This document shows, piece after piece, positions 63,775 to 64,000 of a DNA stretch of 64,000 bases. A program made the translations under genes and the position numbers. The DNA comes from Marinifilum breve (GTDB taxonomy: Bacteria; Bacteroidota; Bacteroidia; Bacteroidales; Marinifilaceae). Below the pieces are notes generated by a model. It was not told the origin of the DNA. It saw nothing but the letters and a program-made list of their open reading frames with translations, and did no database searches. The first letter of the stretch is position 1. Every line of letters begins with the position of its first letter. The DNA lies in NCBI RefSeq assembly GCF_003202155.1, contig NZ_QFLI01000009.1, forward strand, positions 62,001-126,000, given 5' to 3'.

Positions 63775-63877
63775 TCAACATTATTCAATAACTATTTGGC
63801 AGGAGTTTCTACAACACTCATTGTGCCGAAATAGTAAATTCGTTATATTAATTTTGATTTGCTCTAGCCGCATGGCT

Positions 63878-63906
63878 CATCCTTTTCCCATCGATGGAAA
63901 AGGATG
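63878..63906. repeat. 29-bp near-perfect palindrome, possible dispersed element
   Basis: CATCCTTTTCC (63878-63888) and GGAAAAGGATG (63896-63906) flank a central CATCGAT. The sequence around it (GCCGCATGGCTCATCC, then GCAAAAGATCTAGGGCGAG) is GC-richer than the surrounding DNA and looks like a repeated intergenic element of Bacteroidota. Confidence 0.55.
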
Positions 63907-63940
63907 CAAAAGATCTAGGGCGAGTAAGCTCAAACTACTT

Positions 63941-64000
63941 CTACTTGAAAACTTTAAGTGCGGCGGGGTGATCTTCGAACAAGTTCTCAGCTTCCCCGTC
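63941..64000 (-). CDS. possible C-terminal end of a gene running off the window
   Basis: A minus-strand frame of 19 codons ending at TAG (complement of 63941-63943) is open to the window edge and reads DGEAENLFEDHPAALKVFK. It could be the tail of a protein or chance within a repeat element. Too short to identify. Confidence 0.25.
   Translation of the reverse strand, partial: DGEAENLFEDHPAALKVFK

Overview
The window looks like chromosomal DNA of an AT-rich member of the Bacteroidota, most likely class Bacteroidia (Marinilabiliales/Marinifilaceae-like; the genus cannot be fixed from sequence alone). Evidence: TTTG-N19-TAnnTTTG promoters with few Shine-Dalgarno sites, a SusC/SusD pair with an ECF sigma factor and FecR-type anti-sigma factor, type IX secretion/gliding genes (GldH, PorW/SprE-like, PorX), HU-SPOR and DUF6261-type proteins, and a Kdo transferase indicating a Gram-negative envelope. 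Nearly all genes are full length. No phage, IS, CRISPR or rRNA operon is visible; one tRNA (Cys) is present.

Layout. 1-1658: minus-strand sugar-nucleotide genes (galE copy 1, rfbB cut by the window edge). 1833-8742: housekeeping and small genes (HU-SPOR protein, metG, LD-carboxypeptidase, YraN, a lone receiver protein, MmcQ/YjbR, an exported C1B peptidase). 8896-16816: a nutrient-uptake locus of ECF sigma, FecR, SusC with STN domain, SusD and a zinc-metallohydrolase lipoprotein. 16906-24157: a complete galactose (Leloir) unit of GntR-type regulator, galK, galT, sodium/sugar symporter, galE copy 2 and galM, with a shared operator-like sequence before the regulator and before galK. 24704-32126 (minus): LuxE-like protein, a 1672-residue multidomain surface protein that ends without a sorting domain, and pgk. 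32478-43587: a dense plus-strand run of holB, ricT, gldH, trmB, an alkyltransferase-like gene, mrp, porW/sprE, porX and tsaE. 43939-53826: alanine dehydrogenase, HAD phosphatase, a large outer-membrane barrel protein, Kdo transferase and class II ribonucleotide reductase. 53827-64000: a candidate small RNA, a second lone receiver, gltX, glnS, folB, tRNA-Cys, small proteins of unknown role, a serine hydrolase, a rhodanese, and several intergenic repeats.

How the genes work together. The galactose block can import galactose and take it to glucose-1-phosphate and UDP-sugars; its regulator probably represses itself and galK. The SusCD locus is a trans-envelope signalling and import module whose substrate is unknown. 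GldH, PorW/SprE and PorX serve gliding and type IX secretion, the route by which large surface proteins like the one here normally leave the cell.

No clearly new multi-gene system was found. The most unusual structures are a small membrane-protein gene bracketed by 53-bp direct repeats beside tRNA-Cys, an exact 42-bp-period tandem array made of two hairpin motifs, a free-standing promoter-to-terminator unit likely to encode a small RNA, and a nested 22-bp repeat/inverted repeat upstream of ald. All assignments come from reading sequence and translations by eye; no database search was run.
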